Of a stretch of DNA of 64,000 bases, positions 25,542-34,303 are shown one piece after another. The notes under the pieces were generated by a model. The model did not search any database, was not told the DNA's origin, and worked only from the letters and a program-made list of their open reading frames with translations. The stretch is taken from contig NZ_SNYF01000005.1 of NCBI RefSeq assembly GCF_004362805.1, positions 813,201 through 877,200 on the forward strand, given 5' to 3'. The translations under genes and the position numbers were made by a program. The DNA comes from Algoriphagus boseongensis. GTDB taxonomy: Bacteria; Bacteroidota; Bacteroidia; Cytophagales; Cyclobacteriaceae. Numbering within the stretch: the first letter of the stretch is position 1; each line of letters opens with the position of its first letter.

Positions 25542-26897
25542 TTACTTGAATTTTGCTTTGATCGGTTCCAAATCCAGATTGTCATAATTCCCTGAACTCA
25601 TCAAAAGCAAGTTGGTGTGATTATAATTTTGGTCCAAAAGGTACTCTTTTAATGCCTCACTTGAGGTAAAAAGTTTCAAATCCGGTCTTTTAAATCCCTC
25701 TCTCAAGGTTGGCTCATCCATCAATTCCAGCTTTTTCATGGCTACAGCATGCGGGTTGAGGTAAATAATTGCATCATCCGCTTCATCCATAGAATTCGCA
25801 TAATTTGGAAGGAAAGCCTTATTCAGGGAAGAGAAAGTATGTAGTTCCTGAACAGCAATCAGCCGTCTTTCTGGAAATTGATTTTTAACTGCATTGACCG
25901 TGGCCTTGAGCTTGGAAGGTGCATGGGCAAAATCCCGAAAGAGAATTCCAGTTTCTCCTTTAGCCAATATTTCCTGTCGCTTTGCAGCTCCTTTAAAGCT
26001 TGGTATGGATTGGTAAAATTGTTCTTTAGAAACTCCAAGAGAAAGGCAAACTTCCAAGGCACCTTGGAGATTTTGAAGATTATGGTTGCCGAAAACTGAA
26101 ATCTCTACCAAGCCAGAATCTGTTTTCAGATACGTTTTTCCATCTTTTATTTCAGCCGGATGGGCTTGGTAAGCTGTTTTTTGACCTGAAGTCGAGCTGG
26201 ATTCGGCTGCAACTTTAACTAAGGGATCTACCTCACAATAAATCAATTGACCTGATGCTGGTGTTCGATCCATGAGTTTTGAAAATTGAGCCTTGTAGTC
26301 CTCAAAATCTGGGAATACATTGAAATGATCCCAGGCGATTCCGCTGACCAAGACAATATCGTGGTGATAATGAAAAAACTTTGGTGTGCGATCAATCGGA
26401 GAAGTGAGATACTCGTCTCCCTCGATGATAATAACAGGTGCATCGGATAAACCCACCATTAATTCAAATCCATCGATCTGTGCTCCAACCAAATAATCAA
26501 AATCTACTTTCTGATCTTTCAGTACATGCAGAATCATTGAGGTGATCGAGGTTTTTCCATGCGAACCTGCAATCACTACCCGTTTTTTGTCCTGACTTTG
26601 GTTAAAAATAAACTCAGGAAAAGAATAAACCGGAATGCCTAATTCCTGAGCTTTTATCAATTCAGGATTATCAATTCGTGCATGCATGCCCAAAATTATC
26701 CCATCAATATCCGAGGTAATTTTCTCAGGAAACCAGCCAAATTCAGGAGGAAGAATACCTGCCTTCTCTAATCTGGTTCTTGAAGGTTCATAAATTTCAT
26801 CATCGCTTCCACTGACTTGATAGCCTTTTTTCACAAGTGCCAGGGCCAAATTGTGCATGACGGCCCCTCCAATAGCGATGAAATGATATTTTTTCAT
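25542..26897 (-). CDS. mpl: UDP-N-acetylmuramate:L-alanyl-gamma-D-glutamyl-meso-DAP ligase
   Basis: 451 residues from the ATG at 26895-26897; the earlier frame start (26972) lacks similarity. A Mur-ligase of the Mpl type: HFIAIGGAVMHNLA near the N-terminus replaces the GIGG motif of MurC, the P-loop is AGSHGKTSITSM, and GDEYLTSPIDRTPKF with HHDIVLVSGIAWDH and RDFAHAPSKLKA follow. It recycles murein tripeptide by attaching it to UDP-MurNAc in the cytoplasm. It is the first gene before the DnaQ-like exonuclease and is divergent from the lycopene-cyclase-like gene. Confidence 0.92.
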   Translation of the reverse strand: MKKYHFIAIGGAVMHNLALALVKKGYQVSGSDDEIYEPSRTRLEKAGILPPEFGWFPEKITSDIDGIILGMHARIDNPELIKAQELGIPVYSFPEFIFNQSQDKKRVVIAGSHGKTSITSMILHVLKDQKVDFDYLVGAQIDGFELMVGLSDAPVIIIEGDEYLTSPIDRTPKFFHYHHDIVLVSGIAWDHFNVFPDFEDYKAQFSKLMDRTPASGQLIYCEVDPLVKVAAESSSTSGQKTAYQAHPAEIKDGKTYLKTDSGLVEISVFGNHNLQNLQGALEVCLSLGVSKEQFYQSIPSFKGAAKRQEILAKGETGILFRDFAHAPSKLKATVNAVKNQFPERRLIAVQELHTFSSLNKAFLPNYANSMDEADDAIIYLNPHAVAMKKLELMDEPTLREGFKRPDLKLFTSSEALKEYLLDQNYNHTNLLLMSSGNYDNLDLEPIKAKFK

Positions 26898-27030
26898 AAA
26901 AAAGGAATCTGGTTTTTTGCGATTCAAACATAGGAATAAAATCAGGCGCTGTGAAGTGCTTTCCTTATTCAAACTTGGATTTTTTGTGGCTATGCCATTT
27001 TGCCTATTTTCGCAGCATAATTTTTCGAAA

Positions 27031-27735
27031 ATGCTTGACGATAAGTATGCCTATTTGACGCTCTCCTTGCTATATATGCTGGCATGGTTGGTTGTTTTTA
27101 TCAAAAGTCCCTGGAAAAGCGGAATGATTAAAGTTGGGGCTGTCGGTGGAATAATGGGGGTATTAGCGGAGGTCTGGTATTTTCAGGATTACTGGAGGCC
27201 ACCCACACTTTTTGGAGTTGGGATAGTCGGGATTGAGGATTATATCATAGGTTTTGCGCTTTTTGGGGTAGGAGGATATATCCATTCTTCATTCACAAAA
27301 AGAGAGATCGATTACGATCGACAAACCCCAGCAAAAAACAAGGATTTCTTTTTTCTCTGGCTAATTGGTTGTCTAAGTCTAACTGTTTTCAGTCTGATTT
27401 TTAAAATTCATTCAGGTTATGTTACCTTCTTGACTTTCATGGCTTTGGCGGTTTACATCTGGAGTCAAAGGCCCGATTTAATTGGCCTTTCCCTGATTTC
27501 TGGATTTGCAACTTTGGGGATCACCCTGATTATCTATTACATCAATTTCCAGATTCTCTTTCCCCATTTTTGGGATACTTATGGCATGCTGGATCAGCCT
27601 ATTTTGGGACAAAAAATCATAGGAATCCCTTTCTCCGAAATCCTATGGCATTTTAGCTGGGCGATCTTGTGCTCCATGTTTAGGGGATATAGAAATGGGG
27701 TTTATTATAAAGAGAAGAAACCTGCCGAGGCTTGA
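27031..27735 (+). CDS. Lycopene-cyclase-domain-like integral membrane protein
   Basis: 234 residues from the ATG at 27031, chosen because MLDDKYAYLTLSLLYMLAW matches the usual N-terminus (xxYxYLxxxL) of the bacterial CrtYc/d-type fold; ATG codons at 26917 and 26992 are also in frame. About seven membrane segments. The two-fold pattern of the family shows as WRPPTLFGVGIVGIEDYIIG in the first half and IIGIPFSEILWHF in the second. The catalytic PxE(E/D) motif is relaxed (GIEDY and GIPFSEI). No carotenoid gene is adjacent, so it may have another function. Confidence 0.7.
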   Translation: MLDDKYAYLTLSLLYMLAWLVVFIKSPWKSGMIKVGAVGGIMGVLAEVWYFQDYWRPPTLFGVGIVGIEDYIIGFALFGVGGYIHSSFTKREIDYDRQTPAKNKDFFFLWLIGCLSLTVFSLIFKIHSGYVTFLTFMALAVYIWSQRPDLIGLSLISGFATLGITLIIYYINFQILFPHFWDTYGMLDQPILGQKIIGIPFSEILWHFSWAILCSMFRGYRNGVYYKEKKPAEA

Positions 27736-27814
27736 TTTTTGCTTAGAGTAGAGTGTTGATAAGTTTTGGAAAACTTGTTTAAAACTCTTCCCTTCCAGCA
27801 GATACATTTGTTAC

Positions 27815-29401
27815 ATGAGCGAGAATACCAACCAACCCAGAATTACACGAAAGAAGCCCACTTTTGAAAACCCAAGCAATCTTTTAGGAAAAGTCCCCCC
27901 ACAAGCCGTAGACCTAGAAATGGCGGTTTTGGGAGCGCTAATGCTGGAAAAGGATGCCTTGACCAATGTGATTGATATTCTGAAAGTTGAGAGTTTTTAC
28001 AAGGAATCTCACAAAGTTATTTTTCAAGCTATCCTAGATCTGTTTACTGACAGCCAGCCGATTGATTTGCTTACCGTTACTTCTCAGCTAAGAAAAAGTG
28101 GGGCTTTGGAAGTTGCCGGAGGAGCTTTCTATATCACGGAATTGACTTCAAAAGTTGCTTCTGCTGCGAATATTGAATATCACGCCAGAATTATAACTGA
28201 GCAGGCGATCAAAAGAGATTTGATCCGGATTTCTTCTGAAGTTCAGCGTGATGCCTTCGAAGAAACCACCGATGTATTTGAGCTCTTGGATAAAATGGAG
28301 CAAAATCTTTTCGAAATCTCAGAGAAAAATATCCGTAAAAATTATGCGGATATGCGGTCCATTATGCGTGACGCCATCTTGGAATTAGAAGAAAGAAAGA
28401 ACCAAAAAGATGGCTTGACTGGGGTTCCTTCTGGTTTTACTGCCTTGGATCGGGTTACCTCAGGTTGGCAAAAATCTGATTTGGTAATTATCGCTGCCAG
28501 ACCTGCAATGGGTAAAACTGCTTTTGTGCTTTCTGTTTTAAGAAATGCAGCAGTTGATCACAATAAGCCGGTTGCTATCTTTTCACTGGAAATGTCAGCG
28601 GTTCAGTTGGTCAATCGTCTGATTTCTTCTGAAGCTGAATTGGATTCTGAGAAAATCAAAAAAGGATCGCTCCAGGATCATGAATGGGCTCAATTGGTCC
28701 ATAAAACCGCCAAACTTTCCAAGGCTCCACTTTTCGTGGATGATACCCCAGCACTTTCCATTTTGGAATTGAGAGCCAAAGCAAGAAAGCTAAAAGCTCA
28801 GCATGACATCCAGATGATAGTAATTGACTACCTGCAGTTGATGTCAGGGGATTCAAAATCTGGGGGGAATGGTGGAAATCGTGAACAGGAAATTGCCAGT
28901 ATTTCCAGGGCTTTGAAAAAGATTGCCAAGGAGTTAAATATTCCCGTTATCGCACTTTCCCAGCTTTCCAGAGCAGTGGAAACAAGAGGAGGAGATAAAA
29001 GGCCTCAGCTTTCCGATTTGAGAGAATCAGGTTCAATCGAACAGGATGCCGATATGGTAATGTTTCTCTATCGTCCTGAATACTATGGATTCACAGAAGA
29101 TGAGGGAGGAGCCTCACTTATGGGCGTTGGGGAAGTGATTATCGCTAAGCATAGAAATGGTTCTTTGGAAAATGTCAAGCTTAGATTTATCGGTAGATAC
29201 ACCAAGTTTACGGACTTGGATTCCGGAATTAACTATCCTTCAAACCAAGCTGGAGAAATCGGCTATTCTCACAAATTCACCTCTGGAGCATCTGGAGTTA
29301 GCTCATTTGACTCTGGCAATGTAATGAAGCTTTCTAGCAAGGCAAATGATGATTCAATCGATGATATCATCAAAGGAGATGGTGGACCAGTAGGATTCTA
29401 A
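27815..29401 (+). CDS. dnaB: Replicative DNA helicase DnaB
   Basis: 528 residues. The N-terminal domain (about 25-130, VPPQAVDLEMAVLGALMLEK) is followed by the RecA-type helicase domain with Walker A AARPAMGKTAFV (about 228-239), the H1a region, Walker B-type IVIDYLQLM, the H3 Gln and the H4 segment SGSIEQDADMVMFLYRPEYY. The hexamer unwinds the replication fork. The acidic C-terminal tail after about residue 480 is lineage-specific. No intein is present. A quinone-reductase gene starts two bases after the stop. Confidence 0.97.
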   Translation: MSENTNQPRITRKKPTFENPSNLLGKVPPQAVDLEMAVLGALMLEKDALTNVIDILKVESFYKESHKVIFQAILDLFTDSQPIDLLTVTSQLRKSGALEVAGGAFYITELTSKVASAANIEYHARIITEQAIKRDLIRISSEVQRDAFEETTDVFELLDKMEQNLFEISEKNIRKNYADMRSIMRDAILELEERKNQKDGLTGVPSGFTALDRVTSGWQKSDLVIIAARPAMGKTAFVLSVLRNAAVDHNKPVAIFSLEMSAVQLVNRLISSEAELDSEKIKKGSLQDHEWAQLVHKTAKLSKAPLFVDDTPALSILELRAKARKLKAQHDIQMIVIDYLQLMSGDSKSGGNGGNREQEIASISRALKKIAKELNIPVIALSQLSRAVETRGGDKRPQLSDLRESGSIEQDADMVMFLYRPEYYGFTEDEGGASLMGVGEVIIAKHRNGSLENVKLRFIGRYTKFTDLDSGINYPSNQAGEIGYSHKFTSGASGVSSFDSGNVMKLSSKANDDSIDDIIKGDGGPVGF

Positions 29402-29402
29402 A

Positions 29403-30404
29403 ATGATGAGAGCAGTAGTATTAAAGCAGGGGATTGAGGAAAAAATACAGGTTTGTGATATTCCAAAGCCTAATCCTAAACCCGGAGAGGTTTTGGTGAA
29501 AATCAAAGCTTCAGCCTTAAATCATCGCGACGAGTGGAGCAGGAAAGGGCTGTATCCTAATCTGAAAGATGGGATAGTTTTGGGATCCGATGGGGCTGGA
29601 ATTGTCGAAGCCGTAGATTCTGAATCTGATTCAAAATGGATTGGTAAGGAAGTGATCATCAATCCAGCTATTAACTGGGGTACAAGTCAACTGGCTCAGG
29701 GAAAGGATTTTGAAATATTGGGAATGCCACGAAATGGAACTCTTGCTGAATATGTAGCAGTTCCTGCAGATCGCTTGCATGAAAAACCTTCGCATCTTAC
29801 CTGGGAAGAAGCTGCTGCATTACCCTTAGCCGGATTGACAGCCTATCGTGCTGTGGTTTATCAAGGACAGATCGAAGCTGGACAGAAGGTTTTGGTTACA
29901 GGAATTGGGGGAGGAGTTGCGCAATTCGCTGCTCAGTTTGCTTTAGTACATGGAGCAGAAGTTTCAGTAAGCAGTAGCGATCCTGAAAAGATTGAAAAGG
30001 CCAAAGCACTAGGAGCTAGTCATGGATTTAATTATACCGATTCCACTTGGACCGACCAGGCCAAAGAACTTACTGATGGATTTGACTTAATCATAGATGG
30101 AGCGGCTGGTGATACTTTAAATCAATTGATCCAAGTTTGTAAGCCAGGAGGGAGAATTGTTTTTTATGGAGCAACTAGAGGAAATCCTGGAAAATTAGAA
30201 GCTAGGCGGATATTTTGGAATCAGTTGAAAATCATGGGATCAACTATGGGTTCTGACGCGGATTTTCTCCATATGCTGAATTTAGTTTCTTCCAAAAAAA
30301 TTAAGCCGGTGGTAGATCAAGTTTTCGCCTTAGAAGATGCAGTCAAGGCTTTTGACCGGATGAAAGCAGGTAAGCAGTTGGGGAAAATTGTCCTTACTCC
30401 TTGA
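29403..30404 (+). CDS. Zinc-independent MDR-family quinone oxidoreductase-like protein
   Basis: 333 residues. Medium-chain dehydrogenase/reductase with a GroES-like N-terminus (ASALNHRDEWSRKGLYP) and a Rossmann domain with GQKVLVTGIGGGVAQFA and a nucleotide-binding acidic/phosphate region SVSSSDPEKIEKAKALGA. The Cys/His catalytic zinc ligands are absent, fitting the quinone oxidoreductase or enoyl-reductase branch. It reduces quinones or enones with NAD(P)H; substrate unknown. Starts one base after dnaB and ends overlapping the convergent gene by 11 bases. Confidence 0.9.
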   Translation: MMRAVVLKQGIEEKIQVCDIPKPNPKPGEVLVKIKASALNHRDEWSRKGLYPNLKDGIVLGSDGAGIVEAVDSESDSKWIGKEVIINPAINWGTSQLAQGKDFEILGMPRNGTLAEYVAVPADRLHEKPSHLTWEEAAALPLAGLTAYRAVVYQGQIEAGQKVLVTGIGGGVAQFAAQFALVHGAEVSVSSSDPEKIEKAKALGASHGFNYTDSTWTDQAKELTDGFDLIIDGAAGDTLNQLIQVCKPGGRIVFYGATRGNPGKLEARRIFWNQLKIMGSTMGSDADFLHMLNLVSSKKIKPVVDQVFALEDAVKAFDRMKAGKQLGKIVLTP

Positions 30405-30885
30405 TTAACTCATAGGTCTGGGTGAATTCTTTCAAAGCGATTCTGTAGATCTCGCTTTTTTCCAAAGAAATAACCAGAAAATCTCCAGGTTTAACGACAA
30501 TGGATTCCTTCCATGGGGCTTGGAATTCCAGTTGATCGGAATTCCCCAAATTTTGCAGATCTGAGGAAGAAACCTGAATAGCGTATATTTCTCCCAAAGG
30601 TCTGTAGCATCCCCATCCACCGGCCAAAGAATGCATTAATTCATATTTTTTGGCAAAAATATCAGGTTTGATGAGGTACCGTTCTTGGGCAGAGGTTTGA
30701 TTTTCTACCAACCAATCCCCTTTAGAAGCAGTATTTTTTGTCTCAATTCCGTCACTTGTCTTGGTGATTACTACAAGACCTGCCTCAGCTTTTTTCGCCT
30801 TAATTAGACTTTTCTTTTTATATCGTTTCCCTTTCGAGTCCAGCTTGGGCAAAAAATAATTCAACATTTCTTTTTGAGTGAGCAT
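30394..30885 (-). CDS. Unrecognised protein, PGDYG-like fold possible
   Basis: 163 residues from the ATG at 30883-30885 (an in-frame start at 30921 is less likely, because it lies inside the palindromic intergenic region). Basic N-terminus (KLDSKGKRYKKKSLIKAKKA), then short strand-rich blocks GDWLVENQTSAQERYLIKP and KPGDFLVISLEK. Two repeated G/D-x-L(V/I) blocks suggest a doubled PGDYG-type domain, but I do not recognise it firmly. It has no signal or membrane segment. It is divergent from the patatin gene across a strong palindrome. Confidence 0.65.
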   Translation of the reverse strand: MLTQKEMLNYFLPKLDSKGKRYKKKSLIKAKKAEAGLVVITKTSDGIETKNTASKGDWLVENQTSAQERYLIKPDIFAKKYELMHSLAGGWGCYRPLGEIYAIQVSSSDLQNLGNSDQLEFQAPWKESIVVKPGDFLVISLEKSEIYRIALKEFTQTYELIKE

Positions 30886-30906
30886 AAGAAAAACCTGTTT
30901 CGATTT

Positions 30907-30943
30907 AATTGACCAGATCAATTTAGTAAATTGATTGTCAATT
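30907..30943. promoter_or_regulatory. Palindromic candidate operator between divergent genes
   Basis: The core ATCAATTTA-G-TAAATTGAT (30917-30925, 30927-30935) is a perfect 9-bp inverted repeat, flanked by AATTGAC (30907-30913) and GTCAATT (30937-30943). It sits in the 90-base gap between the divergent 30885 and 30975 starts, so one regulator could control both. Could alternatively be part of either promoter. Confidence 0.5.
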
Positions 30944-30974
30944 CTTTTGTGACAACTTTTAATCCTTGATTTTT

Positions 30975-32147
30975 ATGAAAACCTTATCTCAAAAACTAGC
31001 TCCGAATGGTCCCAAGAAGATTTTAGCTCTGGATGGAGGAGGAATTCGCGGGGCGCTCAGTTTAGGATATCTTAAGCACGTCGAAGATATTCTAAGAAAA
31101 CAGCACAATAATCCTAAACTGCTGCTCTCTGATTATTTTGACATGATCGGGGGAACGTCCACAGGTTCAATTATTGCCACCTTGTTAGCTCTTGGCTGGG
31201 AAGTAGATGACATAAAAGACATGTATTTCAAGTTGGGCAAAAAGATATTTGGGAAGAAATATAAATGGTGGAAGATTTTTGAAATCGATGATGCCTTTAA
31301 GGCTAAATACGATCACGCTGCTTTGGTAGAGCAGCTCCAAAACATTCTTGGAGACACCAAACTGGGAGATCAAGAAAAGATCAGAACTGCCTTAGTTATT
31401 GTGGCAAAACGTGCTGATACCAATTCTGTTTGGCCATTAAATAATCATCCAAAAGGGAAATTCTACGATTCTGGGCATGGAAATAATAAGGATATTCCGC
31501 TTTGGCAATGTGTACGAGCAAGTGCTGCGGCACCTACTTATTTTTTACCGCAGTCGATTGAAGTAGGGGGAGAAAATGGCTTTGCAGCATTTGTGGATGG
31601 CGGAGTAAGCATGGCAAATAATCCAGCCTTGCAGATGTTGATGGTAGCTACCTTAAAGGGGTTTCCATATCATTGGCCAATGGGTGAGGATAATATCCTT
31701 TTAGTTTCTATTGGGACAGGGATGACTCGATGGAAAAAAATGCCCAAGCAAATTACCAAATCGCATTTATTGAACTGGGCGGCAAATCTCCCTGATATGT
31801 TTATGCAGGATGCCAGTTGGCAAAACCAGCAGGTTTTACAGTGGATGTCCAATTCACCAACGGCCTTTGAAATTGATGCCGAAGTGACTGCTTTAGGAGA
31901 TGATATTCTGAGCGATGAACCAGGTCGGAAAAAAGGCTTGATTTCTTATTTGAGATACAATTTATTCATTGATACCAAAGACTTGAATGAGCGTTTCAAG
32001 CCTTCCAAACCTTTTACCGAGGCAGATGTGGAAAGTCTGTCTGCAATGGATAATGCTGAAAATTGCCAGCAATTGTACGATTTGGGATTCAAGGCAGGAG
32101 AGCAGGAGGTGAGGGCAGTCCACTTTCCAGCCGGATTTATGGTTTAA
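30975..32147 (+). CDS. Patatin-like phospholipase
   Basis: 390 residues from the second in-frame Met (30975); the Met at 30966 adds three residues. Patatin motifs are complete: DGGGIRG oxyanion loop, the nucleophile in GTSTGS, the Asp in DGGVSMANNPALQ, and a central helix-rich segment. It hydrolyses acyl esters of lipids. No signal peptide or transmembrane region. Patatins can be toxic effectors, but no cyclic-nucleotide synthase or other immunity gene is adjacent. It overlaps the convergent TPR gene by four bases. Confidence 0.9.
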   Translation: MKTLSQKLAPNGPKKILALDGGGIRGALSLGYLKHVEDILRKQHNNPKLLLSDYFDMIGGTSTGSIIATLLALGWEVDDIKDMYFKLGKKIFGKKYKWWKIFEIDDAFKAKYDHAALVEQLQNILGDTKLGDQEKIRTALVIVAKRADTNSVWPLNNHPKGKFYDSGHGNNKDIPLWQCVRASAAAPTYFLPQSIEVGGENGFAAFVDGGVSMANNPALQMLMVATLKGFPYHWPMGEDNILLVSIGTGMTRWKKMPKQITKSHLLNWAANLPDMFMQDASWQNQQVLQWMSNSPTAFEIDAEVTALGDDILSDEPGRKKGLISYLRYNLFIDTKDLNERFKPSKPFTEADVESLSAMDNAENCQQLYDLGFKAGEQEVRAVHFPAGFMV

Positions 32148-32482
32148 TCCTCTTCTAGATCTGTTTCAAAGAGAAAATTCTGGAAGGCATTCCGAAGTTC
32201 TTTCAGTGTCTTCTCTTCTTTTAGCTCCAAAGCCAATTGAATTCCCTTTTGAAAAATTGATTTCGCTTTTTCGATTTGATCTAGTTCAAAAAAGAAATGG
32301 GCTGAAGGGAAATAAACAGGTAGATAATTGGGGTGATTTTCTAATAAAAAATCAAAAAGTTTCCCTGATTCTACCTTATCTAAACTGCTTATTTCCAGTG
32401 CTAAAGCATAGTAATTAAAAGGGTTGTTGGGTTCTTCTTTTATGTACTCACGAAGTATTGCTACACGATCCAAATTGCTCAT
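32144..32482 (-). CDS. Small TPR-like protein
   Basis: 112 residues, acidic and helical. It reads as about two tetratricopeptide-like hairpins (REYIKEEPNNPFNYYALALE, then FELDQIEKAKSIFQKGIQLAL). Such small TPR proteins usually mediate protein contacts; partner unknown. It is convergent with and overlaps the patatin gene by four bases, and it is divergent from etfB. Confidence 0.78.
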   Translation of the reverse strand: MSNLDRVAILREYIKEEPNNPFNYYALALEISSLDKVESGKLFDFLLENHPNYLPVYFPSAHFFFELDQIEKAKSIFQKGIQLALELKEEKTLKELRNAFQNFLFETDLEED

Positions 32483-32556
32483 TAATAGTTTTTTTAATTA
32501 AGCATTGCCTGTTATTTTCACGCAAAATAAATCTAAAATAATCTAACTCTAAACCA

Positions 32557-33294
32557 ATGAAGATTCTTGTATGTATCACCCACGTGCCGGATACGACCTC
32601 CAAGATTCAGTTTACTGCCAATAATACCAAATTTGATTCGACAGGTGTCCAGTTCATTATTGGCCCTTACGATGATTATGCTTTGGCGAGAGCTGTGGAG
32701 CTTAGAGATCAAACAGGTGGGAAATTAACCGTATTGAACGTAGGAGAGGCAGAAACCGAGCCGACCTTGAGAAAGGCTCTGGCCATAGGTGCAGATGATG
32801 CAATTCGGGTAAATACTTTTCCAAAAGATTCCATTTTTGTAGCCAAGCAAATAGCTCATTATGCCAAAGAAGGTGGTTACGATTTGATTTTGATGGGTAG
32901 AGAATCTATCGATTTCAATGGAGGAATGGTTCATGGAATGGTTGGAGAATTGTTGGGAATGCCTTCATTTTCTCCAGTGATGAAATTGGATATAGAGGGA
33001 ACCACTGTTAAAATGGCAAGAGAAATTGAAGGAGGAAAGGAGTACTTAGAAGCTCAATTGCCTTTGATTGCAGGTTGTCAGGAACCTATCGCAGAATGGA
33101 AAATCCCAAATATGCGTGGAATTATGTCGGCTCGCACCAAGCCTTTGAACGTGGTTGAACCAGTTTCACAAGAGACTCAGGCAGAAGCTACCAGCTACCA
33201 GTTGCCACCAGCAAAAGGAGCTGTCAAATTAATCGATAAGGATAATGTCTCCGAATTGGTGAAACTTCTGAAAAACGAGGCAAAAGTACTTTAA
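32557..33294 (+). CDS. etfB: Electron transfer flavoprotein subunit beta
   Basis: 245 residues. EtfB family: ICVTHVPDTTSK-type start (here MKILVCITHVPDTTSKIQF), NPYD-like GPYDDYALARAVELRD, and the signature GRESIDFNGGMVHGMVGELLG. With EtfA it forms the FAD- and AMP-binding heterodimer that accepts electrons from acyl-CoA dehydrogenases and passes them to the quinone pool. It is first in the etfBA-DUF151 operon, 74 bases downstream of the divergent TPR gene. Confidence 0.95.
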   Translation: MKILVCITHVPDTTSKIQFTANNTKFDSTGVQFIIGPYDDYALARAVELRDQTGGKLTVLNVGEAETEPTLRKALAIGADDAIRVNTFPKDSIFVAKQIAHYAKEGGYDLILMGRESIDFNGGMVHGMVGELLGMPSFSPVMKLDIEGTTVKMAREIEGGKEYLEAQLPLIAGCQEPIAEWKIPNMRGIMSARTKPLNVVEPVSQETQAEATSYQLPPAKGAVKLIDKDNVSELVKLLKNEAKVL

Positions 33295-33329
33295 TCTATT
33301 TTTCTTAACATACATTAAATCAAGATAAT

Positions 33330-34298
33330 ATGTCAATCTTAGTATATATAGAACATGCTGAAGGAAAAGTAAAAAAGACCAGCTTGGAGGCGGTTTCTTT
33401 TGCTAATGCACTTTCAGCAAAAACCGGTGAAGGTGATGTAGTGGCTGTGGCTTTAGGCTCTATTGATGCATCTGAATTGGCCTCTGTAGGAAAAGCAGGA
33501 GCTGCTAAAGTTTTACATGCTTCTGATGCACGACTTAACGATGGAGTAATTTTAGCCCATGCCGAAGCAGTTGCTCAGGCATTTTCTTCAACTGGTGCTA
33601 AAACCTTGGTATTAGCCAAATCCTCATTGGGCGATGCAGTTGCAGCTCGATTGGCGGTAAAGCTGAATGCAGGTTTGGTATCTAATGTGGTTGAATTACC
33701 AAACACAACTTCTGGCTATTTGGTAAAGAGAAGTATTTATACCGGAAAAGCTTTTGCAGAAACCTCCGTTACCACGGAAAATAAAATTCTCGCTATTAAG
33801 AAAAATGCGGTAGACCTGAAAACCGATGGAGCAGATGCAGTTGTAGAAAATTTCTCAGTTACACTTGCTGATGCAGATTTTGCTTCAAAAATCACTTCAA
33901 CTGAAAGAGCTACTGGAGAGATTTTGCTTCCAGAGGCAGACATTGTAGTATCCGGTGGTCGAGGAATGAAAGGTCCTGAAAACTGGGGAATGCTGGAGGA
34001 AATGGCAAAGGTTCTCGGTGCTGCCACTGGTTGTTCAAAGCCTGTTTCTGACATTGGTTGGAGACCACACCACGAACACGTTGGACAAACAGGTGTAAAA
34101 GTTGCACCTAGTTTATATATCGCTGTAGGAATTTCAGGCGCTATTCAACATCTTGCAGGTGTTAATTCTTCAAAGTGCATTGTAGTTGTCAACAAAGATC
34201 CTGAAGCTCCATTTTTCAAAGCAGCGGATTATGGAATTGTTGGAGATGCATTCGAAGTAGTACCTAAACTAACAGAAGCATTAAAAGCTGAACTTTAA
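33330..34298 (+). CDS. etfA: Electron transfer flavoprotein subunit alpha
   Basis: 322 residues. The C-terminal FAD-binding signature is clear: GGRGMKGPENWGMLEEMAKV followed by VGQTGVKVAPSLYIAVG and ISGAIQHLAGV. The N-terminal half forms the Etf-type alpha/beta domain. Starts 35 bases after etfB. Partners EtfB in fatty-acid and amino-acid oxidation. Confidence 0.96.
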   Translation: MSILVYIEHAEGKVKKTSLEAVSFANALSAKTGEGDVVAVALGSIDASELASVGKAGAAKVLHASDARLNDGVILAHAEAVAQAFSSTGAKTLVLAKSSLGDAVAARLAVKLNAGLVSNVVELPNTTSGYLVKRSIYTGKAFAETSVTTENKILAIKKNAVDLKTDGADAVVENFSVTLADADFASKITSTERATGEILLPEADIVVSGGRGMKGPENWGMLEEMAKVLGAATGCSKPVSDIGWRPHHEHVGQTGVKVAPSLYIAVGISGAIQHLAGVNSSKCIVVVNKDPEAPFFKAADYGIVGDAFEVVPKLTEALKAEL

Positions 34299-34303
34299 TT
34301 TTT

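Noticed and set aside
27803..27810. TACATTTG upstream of dnaB, resembling the Bacteroidota -7 promoter element.
   Set aside because: It lies only four bases before the ATG and no -33 TTTG element has a suitable spacing, so it is probably chance.
30975..32147. The patatin as a CBASS-type immunity effector.
   Set aside because: No cyclic-nucleotide synthase or other defence gene lies nearby, the divergent gene is an unrelated small protein, and stand-alone patatins are common.
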